Assembly (NCBI RefSeq): GCF_005930475.1
Contig: NZ_SJEW01000013.1
Location: forward strand, 1-64,000
DNA length: 64,000 nucleotides
Reading direction: 5' to 3'
From: Modestobacter altitudinis
GTDB taxonomy: Bacteria; Actinomycetota; Actinomycetes; Mycobacteriales; Geodermatophilaceae
In this document: piece after piece, positions 33,594 through 41,966 of the stretch
How the letters are laid out: each line of letters begins with the position of its first letter
How positions within the stretch are numbered: the stretch's first letter is position 1
Notes under the pieces: model-generated
What the model was told of the DNA's origin: nothing
Databases searched by the model: none
What the model saw: the letters and a program-made list of their open reading frames with translations, nothing else
Made by a program: the position numbers and the translations under genes

Positions 33594-33920
33594 GTGGACA
33601 CCGCCCAGGCCGTCGCGGCGGCGCTCGCGCTGCCGGGTGTCACCGAGGCCGACCACCACGGCCGGCGGTCGTTCCGGGTCGGCGGCGGGAAGGTGCTGGC
33701 CACGGTCCCGGCCGACGGGGTCCTGAACGTGATGGTCGGCGAGGACCTGGCGCGTGCGGTCTCGGCCCAGCCCGGTGTCGAGCCGCTGTGGTGGGAGCAG
33801 CGGCTGTCCGGCGTCCGGGTCCAGCTGGCCGCCGTCGAGGACGCCCTGCTCGAGGAACTGCTGCTCGACGCCTGGTCGCACCGGGCCCCCGCGTCGCTGC
33901 GCCGTCAGCGGGGGGACTGA
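33594..33920 (+). CDS. MmcQ/YjbR-family DNA-binding-fold protein
   Basis: A 108-residue protein with the MmcQ/YjbR fold: AAALALPGVTEADHHGRRSFRVGGGKVLATV, ending LEELLLDAWSHRAPASLRRQ. The fold resembles a double-wing DNA-binding domain but function is unproven. It is followed by a strong terminator hairpin. Confidence 0.85.
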   Translation: MDTAQAVAAALALPGVTEADHHGRRSFRVGGGKVLATVPADGVLNVMVGEDLARAVSAQPGVEPLWWEQRLSGVRVQLAAVEDALLEELLLDAWSHRAPASLRRQRGD

Positions 33921-33938
33921 GGCAGCCATGTCGCCGAC

Positions 33939-33977
33939 GCTCGTGCTCTGCTGCCCACCAGGCAGCAGAGCACGAGC
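33939..33977. terminator. 17-bp perfect hairpin before the nitrate operon
   Basis: GCTCGTGCTCTGCTGCC (33939-33955) and GGCAGCAGAGCACGAGC (33961-33977) form a perfect 17-bp stem with the 5-base loop CACCA. It ends 18 bp after the MmcQ-like stop, so it is most simply that gene's terminator, but it also lies 117 bp upstream of the nitrate reductase start and could belong to its leader. Confidence 0.75.
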
Positions 33978-33993
33978 ACCGCCGCCCCCTGCG

Positions 33994-34033
33994 GTGCACC
34001 GCACGGTCGGGACGCCACGGGTGTGCGGTGCAC
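33994..34033 (+). promoter_or_regulatory. second hairpin in nitrate operon leader
   Basis: GTGCACCGCAC (33994-34004) pairs perfectly with GTGCGGTGCAC (34023-34033) across an 18-base loop, 61 bp before the nitrate reductase start. With the 17-bp hairpin before it, this gives two tandem structures upstream of the operon. Whether they are transcribed as a leader is unknown. Confidence 0.45.
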
Positions 34034-34093
34034 GGAACGCGAGCTTGACGTCAGCGCCGCCGCCGGGAAACCGGGCCACCGGAACCTCGCCTT

Positions 34094-36685
34094 GTGTCCG
34101 CCGCCGTGTCCCTGCCGCACCCGAGCACCGGCACGCGCACCACCGAGACCCACTGCCCCTACTGCTCGCTGCAGTGCGGCGTCACGATGACCGCCGGCGA
34201 CCGCCCGGCCACCCTCGTGCCGGCCGACTTCCCGACCAACCGCGGTGGGCTGTGCTCCAAGGGCTGGTCCGCCCCCGAGCTGCTCGACCACCCCGAGCGG
34301 CTGACCCGCCCGCTGGTCCGCGCCGACCCGGCCGACCGCACCAGCCCGCTGGTGGAGAGCAGCTGGGACGTCGCCCTCGACCGGGTCGCCGACGCGGTCC
34401 AGCGCACCCAGCGCGAGCACGGCCGCGACGCCGTCGGCTGCTTCGGCGGCGGCGGGCTGACCAACGAGCAGGCCTACCAGTTCGGCAAGTTCGCCCGGGT
34501 CGCGCTGCGCACCAGCGCGATCGACTACAACGGCCGGTTCTGCATGTCCTCCGCCGCCGGCGCGGCGATCCGGGCCTTCGGCATCGACCGCGGGATGCCG
34601 TTCCCGCTGGCCGACCTCGCGGCCGCCGACGTCGTCGTGCTGGTGGGCAGCAACCCGGCCGACACCATGCCGCCGGCCATGCAGTACTTCGACGCCGGCC
34701 GGGAGCGCGGTGCCGAGCACATCGTCATCGACCCGCGGCGCACCAACACCGCGCGGAACGCCAGCCTGCACGTGCAGCCGCTGCCGGGCACCGATCTGGC
34801 GCTGGCCAACGGGTTGCTGCACATCGCGCTCGCCGAGGGGCTGGTCGACGAGGCCTACGTCGCCGCGCGCACCACCGGCTTCGCCGACGTCCGGGCCGGG
34901 GTGGCCGGGTACTGGCCGGACCGGGTGGAGCGGCTCACCGGCGTCCCGGTGGCGCAGCAGCGGCGGATCGTCTCCGCGCTCGCGCGGGGGGAGCGGTCGA
35001 TCGTCCTCACCGCCCGGGGTGCCGAGCAGCACCGCAGCGGCACCGACACCGCCCAGGCCTGGATCAACCTGGCGCTCGCCCTCGGCCTGCCCGGTCGCGA
35101 GGGCAGCGGCTGGGCGACCGTCACCGGGCAGGGCAACGGGCAGGGCGGTCGCGAGCACGGGCAGAAGGCCGACCAGCTGCCCGGCTACCGGAAGATCACC
35201 GACCCGGCCGCCCGCGCGCACGTCGCCGCCGTCTGGGGCGTCGACCCCGACGAGCTCCCGGGACCCGGCAAGTCCGCCTTCGAGCTGCTCGACGCGCTGG
35301 GCACCGAGGGCGGCGTCCGCACCCTGCTGGTGATGGCCTCCAACGTCGCCGTCTCCGCCCCCGACGCCCGCCGCGTGGTCAGCCGGCTGCGCGACCTCGA
35401 CTTCCTCGCCGTCAGCGACTTCTTCCTCTCCGAGACCGCCGAGCTCGCCGACGTGGTCCTGCCCAGCGCCATGTGGGCGGAGGAGGAAGGCACGATGACC
35501 AACCTCGAGGGGCGGGTCATCCGCCGACGCAGGGCGATGAATCCACCCGAGGGCGTCCGGGACGACCTGCAGCTGCTCGCCGAGCTCGCCCGCCGGCTCG
35601 GGGTCGGGGACACGTTCAGCGGCGACGCCGAGACCGTCTTCACCGAGCTCGGCCGGGCCAGCGCGGGTGGCGAGGCCGACTACTCGGGCATCACCTACCG
35701 GCGGATCGACGAGGAGCAGGGCCTGTTCTGGCCCTGCCCCTCGACACCGGCCACGGCCCCCGACCACCCAGGCACGCCGCGGCTGTTCGCCCACCGCTTC
35801 CACACCCCGGACGGCCGGGCCAAGTTCTGGCGGGTCGAGCACGTGGCCGCCCACGAGCAGCCGGACGCCGAGTACCCCTACGTGCTCACCACCGGCCGGG
35901 TGCTCGCCCAGTACCAGTCGGGCACCCAGACCCGCCGGACCAGGAGCCTGCAGCTCATCGCTCCCACCCCGCGTGCGGAGCTGCATCCCGATCTGGCCCG
36001 CACGCTCGGGGTCGGTCAGAACGACGTCGTGGAGCTCGCCACCCGTCGCGGCCGGGCCCGGTTCCATGCGCTGGTCACCGAAGCCGTCCGCCCCGACGTC
36101 GTCTTCGCGCCCTTCCACTGGGGCGGCGGCTCCAGCGCCAACGCCCTGACCGACCCCGCGCTGGACCCGACCAGCCGAATGCCCGCCTTCAAGGTCTGCG
36201 CGGTCGCCGTCTCCCGGGTCGGCGGACCCGAGGAACGCATCCCACCGCCGGAACCGGCCACCCAGCCACAGCCGCGAGCCCACGAACGACCGTCCGCCCC
36301 TGCACCGCACCCCCCGACACGGAGGAGGACCACCCGCGTGAAGAGCACCCCGCGCTTCCTGCACGGCGTCTACCCGATCACCGGCGAGGGGCTGGGCAAG
36401 CCCGGCCCGCTCGACCCGGCGTTGCGCTACCAGGTCCCGGAGGGGAAGACCGCGCAGGCGGTGTACTTCCGCGGCGGCAACTCCACCGACGAGCTGGTCT
36501 ACCTGCTGCTCGTCCGGGACGGCGAGCCGATGCGCTGGTTCCCGATCGGCGCCAAAGGCGACTGCCACGTGCCCCTGCGGGTGGTGGAGGACCTCGACGG
36601 CGGCACCGTCGTCGAGCTGCACGCCGCGGCGCCACTCGGCGTCACCGGCGAGCTCGTCGTCGACCTCGGGCTGGTGGAGGTGTGA
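34094..36685 (+). CDS. nasC: assimilatory nitrate reductase (Mo-bisMGD) fused to an extra C-terminal domain
   Basis: An 863-residue protein. Residues 1 to about 715 are a nitrate reductase of the NasC/NarB type: the [4Fe-4S] ligands C21, C24, C28 and C54 (HCPYCSLQC...GGLCSKG), the Mo-ligating C150 (NGRFCMSSA), then the bis-MGD-binding domains, ending RMPAFKVCAVAVSRV as NasC normally does. It would reduce nitrate to nitrite in the cytoplasm. A Pro-rich linker (about 718-748) then leads, without a stop, into a 115-residue domain (749-863) starting KSTPRFLHGVYPITGEGLGKP; this kind of small protein is more usually a separate gene near nitrite reductase. nirB follows by GTGA overlap. Start GTG 34094; GTG 34106 is an alternative. 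Confidence 0.9.
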   Translation: MSAAVSLPHPSTGTRTTETHCPYCSLQCGVTMTAGDRPATLVPADFPTNRGGLCSKGWSAPELLDHPERLTRPLVRADPADRTSPLVESSWDVALDRVADAVQRTQREHGRDAVGCFGGGGLTNEQAYQFGKFARVALRTSAIDYNGRFCMSSAAGAAIRAFGIDRGMPFPLADLAAADVVVLVGSNPADTMPPAMQYFDAGRERGAEHIVIDPRRTNTARNASLHVQPLPGTDLALANGLLHIALAEGLVDEAYVAARTTGFADVRAGVAGYWPDRVERLTGVPVAQQRRIVSALARGERSIVLTARGAEQHRSGTDTAQAWINLALALGLPGREGSGWATVTGQGNGQGGREHGQKADQLPGYRKITDPAARAHVAAVWGVDPDELPGPGKSAFELLDALGTEGGVRTLLVMASNVAVSAPDARRVVSRLRDLDFLAVSDFFLSETAELADVVLPSAMWAEEEGTMTNLEGRVIRRRRAMNPPEGVRDDLQLLAELARRLGVGDTFSGDAETVFTELGRASAGGEADYSGITYRRIDEEQGLFWPCPSTPATAPDHPGTPRLFAHRFHTPDGRAKFWRVEHVAAHEQPDAEYPYVLTTGRVLAQYQSGTQTRRTRSLQLIAPTPRAELHPDLARTLGVGQNDVVELATRRGRARFHALVTEAVRPDVVFAPFHWGGGSSANALTDPALDPTSRMPAFKVCAVAVSRVGGPEERIPPPEPATQPQPRAHERPSAPAPHPPTRRRTTRVKSTPRFLHGVYPITGEGLGKPGPLDPALRYQVPEGKTAQAVYFRGGNSTDELVYLLLVRDGEPMRWFPIGAKGDCHVPLRVVEDLDGGTVVELHAAAPLGVTGELVVDLGLVEV
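36338..36685 (+). CDS. possible separately initiated C-terminal domain of the nitrate reductase
   Basis: In the same frame as the nitrate reductase, GTG 36338 is preceded by GGAGGAGG (36321-36328), one of the best ribosome binding sites in the window, nine bases away. It would give a free 115-residue protein (FLHGVYPITGEGL..., AVYFRGGNSTDELVYLLLVRDGEPMRWFPIGAKGDCHVPLRVVEDLDGG) with a beta-rich look. No stop codon separates it from the upstream enzyme, so both the fusion and the free form could be made. Function unknown; the context suggests nitrate or nitrite reduction. Confidence 0.4.
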   Translation: MKSTPRFLHGVYPITGEGLGKPGPLDPALRYQVPEGKTAQAVYFRGGNSTDELVYLLLVRDGEPMRWFPIGAKGDCHVPLRVVEDLDGGTVVELHAAAPLGVTGELVVDLGLVEV

Positions 36686-39222
36686 CCGCGGTCCTGGGTG
36701 GGCGCCCCGAAGGCGTGAGCACCCTGCACTTCGCGATGGACGAGGCCGACGGGATCGACACCCGGCAACGGCTGGTCGTGATCGGCAACGGGATGGCCGG
36801 CGCCCGGGTGGTCGAGGAGGTGCTCGAGCGCGGCGGTGGCGAGCAGTTCGCGATCACCGTCTTCGGCGAGGAGCCGCACGGCAACTACAACCGCATCATG
36901 CTCAGCCACGTGCTGGCCGGCGAGGAGCACGAGGACGACATCGTCCTCAACAGCCACGACTGGTACGCCGACAACGGCGTGCAGCTGCGCGCCGGCGTCC
37001 GGGTGGACCGCGTCGACACCCACGCCAAGGTCGTGCACACCACGGACGGGACGACGACGCCCTACGACCAGCTCGTCATCGCCACCGGCAGCCGTTCGTT
37101 CATCCCGCCGATGACCGGCCTGTACTCGGACGACGAGCAGCTGCTGCCGGGGGTCTTCGGGTTCCGCACCATCGACGACACCCGGGCCATGCTCGCGGCC
37201 GCCGCCGAGCACGAGAAGGCGGTCGTCGTCGGCGGCGGGCTGCTCGGGCTGGAGGCCGCCCGCGCGCTGCAGGGCCACGGGCTGCAGGTCGAGGTCGTCC
37301 ATGCCGGCACCCACCTGATGAACCAGCAGCTGGACCCCGACGGCGGCGCCATCCTCAAGCAGTCGGTGGAGTCCCTCGGCATCGTCGTCCACCTGGCCAC
37401 CCGCACCACCGAGGTGATCGGGCCCGACCGCGTGCGCGGCGTCGTCCTCTCCGGCGGCCGGGCGATCGACGCCGACATGCTGGTCATCGCCGCCGGGATC
37501 CGGCCGGTCACCGAGGTCGCACTGCTCAGCGGCATCGAGGTCGAGCGCGGCGTCGTCGTCGACGACCAGCTGCGCACCGACGACCCCGACGTCTACGCGG
37601 TGGGGGAGTGCGCGCAGCACCGCGGCGAGGTCTACGGCCTGGTCGCGCCGGTCTGGGAGCAGGCCCGGGTGCTCGCCGACCTGCTCACCGGCACCGACCC
37701 GGACGCGGAGTACCACGGCTCCCGGACGGCGACCAAGCTCAAGGTCGCCGGGGTCGACGTCGCCACCATGGGCGTCAACCGGCCCGAGCGGGACAGCGAC
37801 GAGTTCCTGGTCATCTCCGAGCCGAGGCGCGGGGTGCACCTGAGCGTCGTGGTCCGCGACGACAAGCTGATCGGCGCGACCCTGCTCGGCGACACCCGCA
37901 AGGTCGCCTTCCTGACCCAGGCCTTCGACCGCGGCACCCCGCTGCCGCAGGAGCGGATCAAGCTGCTGGTCGACCTCTCCGACGGCGCCGAGGAGGTCGG
38001 TGTCGCCGAGCTCCCCGGCGACTCCCAGGTGTGCAACTGCAACGGTGTGTCCAAGCAGGCCATCTGCGACGCGGTCGCCGGCGGGTGCGGCAACGTCGGC
38101 GCGGTCATGGACAAGACCCGGGCCGGCAAGGGCTGCGGGTCGTGCAAGAGCCTGGTCAAGCAGATCGTCGAGTGGGCCGCCGACGGCGACGTGACCGAGG
38201 ACGAGTCGGCCAACTGGTACGTGCCGGGCATCCCGCTGGCCAAGCCCGAGCTGATGGCCGCCATCCGCGAGCAGGGGCTGCTCAGCGTCTCTGCCGTGTT
38301 CGCCGCGCTCGCCCCCGGCGGCGCGGAAGAGGCCAAGTCGAAGATGGGCCTGACCTCGCTGCTGCGGATGATCTGGGGCAGCGACTTCGTGCAGGAGAAC
38401 GACGCGAAGTTCATCAACGACCGCGTGCACGGCAACATCCAGCGTGACGGCACTTTCTCCGTCGTCCCGCAGATCAAGGGTGGGGTGACGACGCCCGCGC
38501 AGCTGCGGAAGATCGCCGACGTCGCGGAGAAGTACGAGGTGCCGATGGTCAAGATCACCGGTGGCCAGCGGATCGACCTGCTGGGGGTCCGCAAGGAGGA
38601 CCTGCCGGCGATGTGGGACGACCTGGGCATGCCCTCGGGCTACGCCTACGGCAAGAGCTTCCGCACCGTGAAGACCTGCGTCGGCTCGGACTTCTGCCGG
38701 TTCGGTCTCGGCGACTCCACTCAGCTGGGCATCGACCTGGAGACCCGCTTCCAGGGCATCGAGAGCCCGGCGAAGATGAAGCTCGCCGTGGTCGGCTGCC
38801 CGCGCAACTGCGCCGAGGCCTACGTCAAGGACGTCGGCGTCGTCGCGGTCGGCAACGGGAAGTGGGAGGTCTACGTCGGCGGCGCCGCCGGGGCCACCAT
38901 CCGCAAGGGCGACCTGCTGGCCACCGTGGACTCCCCGGAGGCGGTGATGCAGCTGACCGGCCGGTTCATGCAGTACTACCGGGAGAACGCCAACTGGCTC
39001 GAGCGCACGTACGACTTCGTGCCGCGGGTCGGGCTGGAGAAGATCAAGCAGGTACTGCTCGAGGACAGCGAGGGGATCGTCGCCGAGCTGGACGAGAACA
39101 TGCAGCAGTCGATCGACGCCTACACCGACCCCTGGGGCCAGGACGCCGCGCGGCCGGCCACCCCCGGCCAGTTCCGCACCGCGCTGCCGCTGGTCGACCT
39201 GCCGAAGGTGCCGGTCCGATGA
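36682..39222 (+). CDS. nirB: nitrite reductase [NAD(P)H] large subunit
   Basis: An 846-residue cytoplasmic siroheme nitrite reductase that makes ammonium from nitrite. Order: FAD site (RLVVIGNGMAGARVVEE), NAD site (AVVVGGGLLGLEAAR), BFD-like [2Fe-2S] with C451, C453, C485 and C488, then the siroheme/[4Fe-4S] half with C666-x5-C672 (CVGSDFC) and C706-x3-C710 (CPRNC). All cofactor ligands are intact. GTG 36682 overlaps the nitrate reductase stop; GTG 36715 is a second candidate start. Confidence 0.95.
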   Translation: MTAVLGGRPEGVSTLHFAMDEADGIDTRQRLVVIGNGMAGARVVEEVLERGGGEQFAITVFGEEPHGNYNRIMLSHVLAGEEHEDDIVLNSHDWYADNGVQLRAGVRVDRVDTHAKVVHTTDGTTTPYDQLVIATGSRSFIPPMTGLYSDDEQLLPGVFGFRTIDDTRAMLAAAAEHEKAVVVGGGLLGLEAARALQGHGLQVEVVHAGTHLMNQQLDPDGGAILKQSVESLGIVVHLATRTTEVIGPDRVRGVVLSGGRAIDADMLVIAAGIRPVTEVALLSGIEVERGVVVDDQLRTDDPDVYAVGECAQHRGEVYGLVAPVWEQARVLADLLTGTDPDAEYHGSRTATKLKVAGVDVATMGVNRPERDSDEFLVISEPRRGVHLSVVVRDDKLIGATLLGDTRKVAFLTQAFDRGTPLPQERIKLLVDLSDGAEEVGVAELPGDSQVCNCNGVSKQAICDAVAGGCGNVGAVMDKTRAGKGCGSCKSLVKQIVEWAADGDVTEDESANWYVPGIPLAKPELMAAIREQGLLSVSAVFAALAPGGAEEAKSKMGLTSLLRMIWGSDFVQENDAKFINDRVHGNIQRDGTFSVVPQIKGGVTTPAQLRKIADVAEKYEVPMVKITGGQRIDLLGVRKEDLPAMWDDLGMPSGYAYGKSFRTVKTCVGSDFCRFGLGDSTQLGIDLETRFQGIESPAKMKLAVVGCPRNCAEAYVKDVGVVAVGNGKWEVYVGGAAGATIRKGDLLATVDSPEAVMQLTGRFMQYYRENANWLERTYDFVPRVGLEKIKQVLLEDSEGIVAELDENMQQSIDAYTDPWGQDAARPATPGQFRTALPLVDLPKVPVR

Positions 39223-39623
39223 GCCTGACGCACGACGACGTCGAGACGCCGACCACCGGTCCGGCGAAGACAGGAACGCCGGCCACCGAGGTCAGCGACG
39301 GCCCAGCCGCGGCGGGCCCGGGCGTCCCGCACGTGGTCGGCCGGGTGGAGGACGTGCCGCCGGGGGAGGGCCGGGCGTTCATCGCCGGCGATGCCCAGGT
39401 CGCGGTGTTCCGGCTGCGCGACGGCTCGCTGCACGCCACCCAGGCCGCCTGCCCGCACTCCGGCGGCCCGCTCGCCGACGGGCAGACCGACCTGAACGTG
39501 CTGGTCTGCCCGCTGCACCTCTACGCGTTCCGCTGGAGCGACGGCACGTCACCCGGTGGCGCCTCACCGGTGCGCCTCTACCCGGTCCGCGAGCAGGACG
39601 GCGACCTCGTCGTCGAGGTCTAG
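39219..39623 (+). CDS. nirD: nitrite reductase small subunit, Rieske type
   Basis: A 134-residue NirD-like protein whose ATG overlaps the nirB stop. The Rieske fold carries intact cluster ligands C78-x-H80 (CPHSGG) and C97-x2-H100 (CPLH). Enterobacterial NirD keeps the fold but lacks these ligands, so this subunit should hold a [2Fe-2S] cluster and pass electrons to NirB. A 40-residue Thr/Ala/Pro-rich lead precedes the fold. Ends four bases inside the convergent methyltransferase. Confidence 0.9.
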   Translation: MSLTHDDVETPTTGPAKTGTPATEVSDGPAAAGPGVPHVVGRVEDVPPGEGRAFIAGDAQVAVFRLRDGSLHATQAACPHSGGPLADGQTDLNVLVCPLHLYAFRWSDGTSPGGASPVRLYPVREQDGDLVVEV

Positions 39624-40594
39624 CCCGGGCGGGCCTCGAGGACGTGCACCCCGGCAGAGGTCGGGACGTCGGCGGTGAGCCGCAGCCCGGCCGCGGCGAG
39701 CAGGTCGGCGTACTCGGCGGCGGTGCGTTCCCGGCCGTGCAGCAGCAGGAGCATGTGCAGGTCCATGCGCACCGCGGCGGGGTCGTCGACGGCGCGCTCG
39801 GGCAGCACGGCCTCCACGACCAGCAGCACCGAGTCCGGGCGCATGGCCTGCCGGCAGGTCCGCAGCACGCGCACCGCGTCGCCGTCGTCCCAGTCGTGCA
39901 GGACGCGGGAGAGCAGGTAGGCGTCCGCGCCGCCGGGCACGGCCGTGAAGAAGTCCCCTGCCACCGCGGGGAGGTCCGAGCCGGCGACCACCTCGGGCTG
40001 GTCGACGAGGACGACGTCCGCGTCGGGTGCCCGCCCGAGGACGGCGCGCAGCAGCGTCCCGGTCCCGCCGCCCACGTCGACGACCGAGCGGAACGCCGAC
40101 ACGTCGTAGCCGGCGACCACCGCCCCGGCCTCGCGGGCCGACCGGTCGGCCATCGACGCCTGGAACGCCGCGAGCCGCTCGGGTGCGGCGGCGAGGTCGT
40201 CGAAGAACGGCCGGCCGTGCACGAGCTCGAACGGCGTGCCACCGGAGCGGACGGCGTCCGCGAGGCCGGCCACGGCCGGGGCGTACAGCTGCGCGCGGGC
40301 GGTCACCGCGCCGCGCAGCGAGCCGGGCACGTCGGGCCGGAGCAGCTGCCCGGTGTCGGTGAGGACGAAGCGCCCGTCCGGGAGCTCGTCGAGCACCTCC
40401 TCCGAGGCGAGCCCGCGCAGCACCCGGTGCAGCGCCTCCGGGTCGGCGCCCAGCGCGGTGGCCAGCTCCGCGGCGTCCTGCGGGCGCTCAGCCAGCGCCT
40501 CCGGCACCCCCAGGGCGACCGCGACGTGCAGCAGCTGGGTGACGAGGTAGCCGTCGGCGAGCCTGGCCAGCCGCGCAGCTGCGGATGCGGGCAC
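39620..40594 (-). CDS. O-methyltransferase (acetylserotonin OMT-like)
   Basis: A 324-residue plant-type class I-like methyltransferase: an N-terminal dimerisation winged helix (about 1-85, LLHVAVALGVPEALAERPQDAAELATALGADPEALHRVLRGLAS) and a SAM-binding domain with VVDVGGGTGTLL and LSRVLHDWDDGDAVRVL. Family members methylate phenolic or polyketide hydroxyls. No biosynthetic partner genes are nearby, so substrate is open. Confidence 0.88.
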   Translation of the reverse strand: MPASAAARLARLADGYLVTQLLHVAVALGVPEALAERPQDAAELATALGADPEALHRVLRGLASEEVLDELPDGRFVLTDTGQLLRPDVPGSLRGAVTARAQLYAPAVAGLADAVRSGGTPFELVHGRPFFDDLAAAPERLAAFQASMADRSAREAGAVVAGYDVSAFRSVVDVGGGTGTLLRAVLGRAPDADVVLVDQPEVVAGSDLPAVAGDFFTAVPGGADAYLLSRVLHDWDDGDAVRVLRTCRQAMRPDSVLLVVEAVLPERAVDDPAAVRMDLHMLLLLHGRERTAAEYADLLAAAGLRLTADVPTSAGVHVLEARPG

Positions 40595-40672
40595 CCCCCG
40601 ATCGTGGCACGTGGCCCCCTCGCAGGGGCCCGCCGCGAGCTCGCGAGCGGTGGGGGGCGAGGGGGTCCTTCT

Positions 40673-41104
40673 TCAGGGGTGCATGCGGGCGCCCTTCACC
40701 ACCTTGTCGACGGCGTTCTTCGGGCCGTGGACGGCGAGCCCGACCAGGTCCAGGTCGGCGCCGGCGACCGCCCGCACCGCGGCCCGGTTCTGCACGTCGC
40801 CGGGGGTGCTGAACAGCTCCGCGGTGAACACGGCGGGGGTCAGGCCACGGTCCAGGGCTCGGGTGCGGGCGGTGGCCAGCAGGTCCGCCGACCCGGCCAT
40901 CACCAGCACCGGCTGGCGGAGCATCGGCAGGTACCCGGTGCCGTCGGCGTCCTCGTACGGCTCACCGACCAGCTCGGGACCGGTCGCGGTGATCCCGCTG
41001 ACCAGGAACGAGGTGACGTTCAGGGCCTGCCATGGCGCGAGGTCCTCCCGCAGCAGCACGGCGATCTTGGTGGCCCAGCGGGGCGGCTCGGCGGGGGTGT
41101 CCAT
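40673..41104 (-). CDS. DUF2000-family protein
   Basis: 143 residues with the DUF2000 pattern: KIAVLLREDLAPWQALNVTSFLVSGITA, PVLVMAGSADLLATARTRALDRGL, VFTAELFSTPGDVQNRAAVRAV. The fold is related to peptidyl-tRNA hydrolase-like/LuxS-free alpha-beta domains and its function is unknown. Divergent from an AraC regulator 48 bp away, a conserved-looking pairing. Confidence 0.85.
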   Translation of the reverse strand: MDTPAEPPRWATKIAVLLREDLAPWQALNVTSFLVSGITATGPELVGEPYEDADGTGYLPMLRQPVLVMAGSADLLATARTRALDRGLTPAVFTAELFSTPGDVQNRAAVRAVAGADLDLVGLAVHGPKNAVDKVVKGARMHP

Positions 41105-41152
41105 GCTCCCAGCCTCGGGTCCCCGGCGCCGCGGGTCTTGTACGTTCCTGAC

Positions 41153-41947
41153 GTGAGCGAGGTGGTCGCCTGGCGGCCCGACGTGCCCGGGCTGACCGAG
41201 GTCTTCCACGCGCACTTCACCGACCACGTCTACCCCGCGCACACCCACGAGGCCTGGACGCTGCTGCTCGTCGACGACGGCGCGGTCCGCTACGACCTGG
41301 ACCGGCACGCGCACGGCGCCACCCGCACCGTGGTCACCCTGCTGCCGCCCGGGGTGCCGCACGACGGCCGGTCCTCCTCACCCGCCGGCTTCCGCAAGCG
41401 GGTCCTCTACCTGGAACCGGCCACGCTGGGCACCGACCGGGTCGACCGGTCCGTCGACCAGCCGGCCTTCGACGACGGCGCGCTGCGCGACCGGCTGTCC
41501 GCGCTGCACCGCACCCTGGCCCGCGGCGGGGACCTGCTCGAGGCGGAGAGCCGGCTGTCCTTCGTGCTGGAGCGGCTGCGGCAGCACCTGGACCGGACCG
41601 CCGTCGCGGCGCCGGACGTGCGGGACGACGTGCTGGCCGACCGGGTGCGCGAGCTGCTGGACGCCCGGGTCGCCGAGGGGCTGCCGCTGGAGGAGGCCGC
41701 CGCGCTCTTCGAGGTGCACCCCACCTCGGTGGTGCGCGCATTCACCCGCCGGTACGGGCTGCCGCCGCACCGCTACCTGACCGGCCGTCGGGTCGACCTG
41801 GCCCGGCGGCTGCTGCTGGCCGGGATGCCCGCCGCCGAGGTGGCTCCCGCGGCGGGCTTCGTCGACCAGTCGCACCTGACCCGGCACTTCCGCCGGATGC
41901 TGGCGACCACACCGGTCGCCTACTCCCGCTCGGCCACGCTGGGCTGA
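41153..41947 (+). CDS. AraC-family regulator with cupin sensor
   Basis: A 264-residue AraC regulator: an N-terminal cupin (HAHFTDHVYPAHTHEAWTLLLVDDGAVRYDLD) and a C-terminal double HTH ending VAPAAGFVDQSHLTRHFRRMLATTPVAY. It probably controls the divergent DUF2000 gene. Start GTG 41153 has little leader and TTGTAC/TACGTT promoter-like bases just upstream, so the mRNA may be nearly leaderless. Confidence 0.88.
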   Translation: MSEVVAWRPDVPGLTEVFHAHFTDHVYPAHTHEAWTLLLVDDGAVRYDLDRHAHGATRTVVTLLPPGVPHDGRSSSPAGFRKRVLYLEPATLGTDRVDRSVDQPAFDDGALRDRLSALHRTLARGGDLLEAESRLSFVLERLRQHLDRTAVAAPDVRDDVLADRVRELLDARVAEGLPLEEAAALFEVHPTSVVRAFTRRYGLPPHRYLTGRRVDLARRLLLAGMPAAEVAPAAGFVDQSHLTRHFRRMLATTPVAYSRSATLG

Positions 41948-41966
41948 CGCCGGGCGGCGGTCCGGC

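Noticed and set aside
33939-34033. ANTAR target RNA (paired hexaloop hairpins)
   Set aside because: Loops are 5 and 18 bases, not the conserved six-base loops with A1 and G4.
34034-34093. GlnR box upstream of nasC
   Set aside because: GGAAC half-sites exist but no partner half-site occurs at the correct six-base spacing, so I do not call one.
33754-36681. Very long open frame continuing upstream of nirB
   Set aside because: The frame is open only because of GC-rich codon bias; it overlaps nasC in another frame and lacks any family similarity before 36682.
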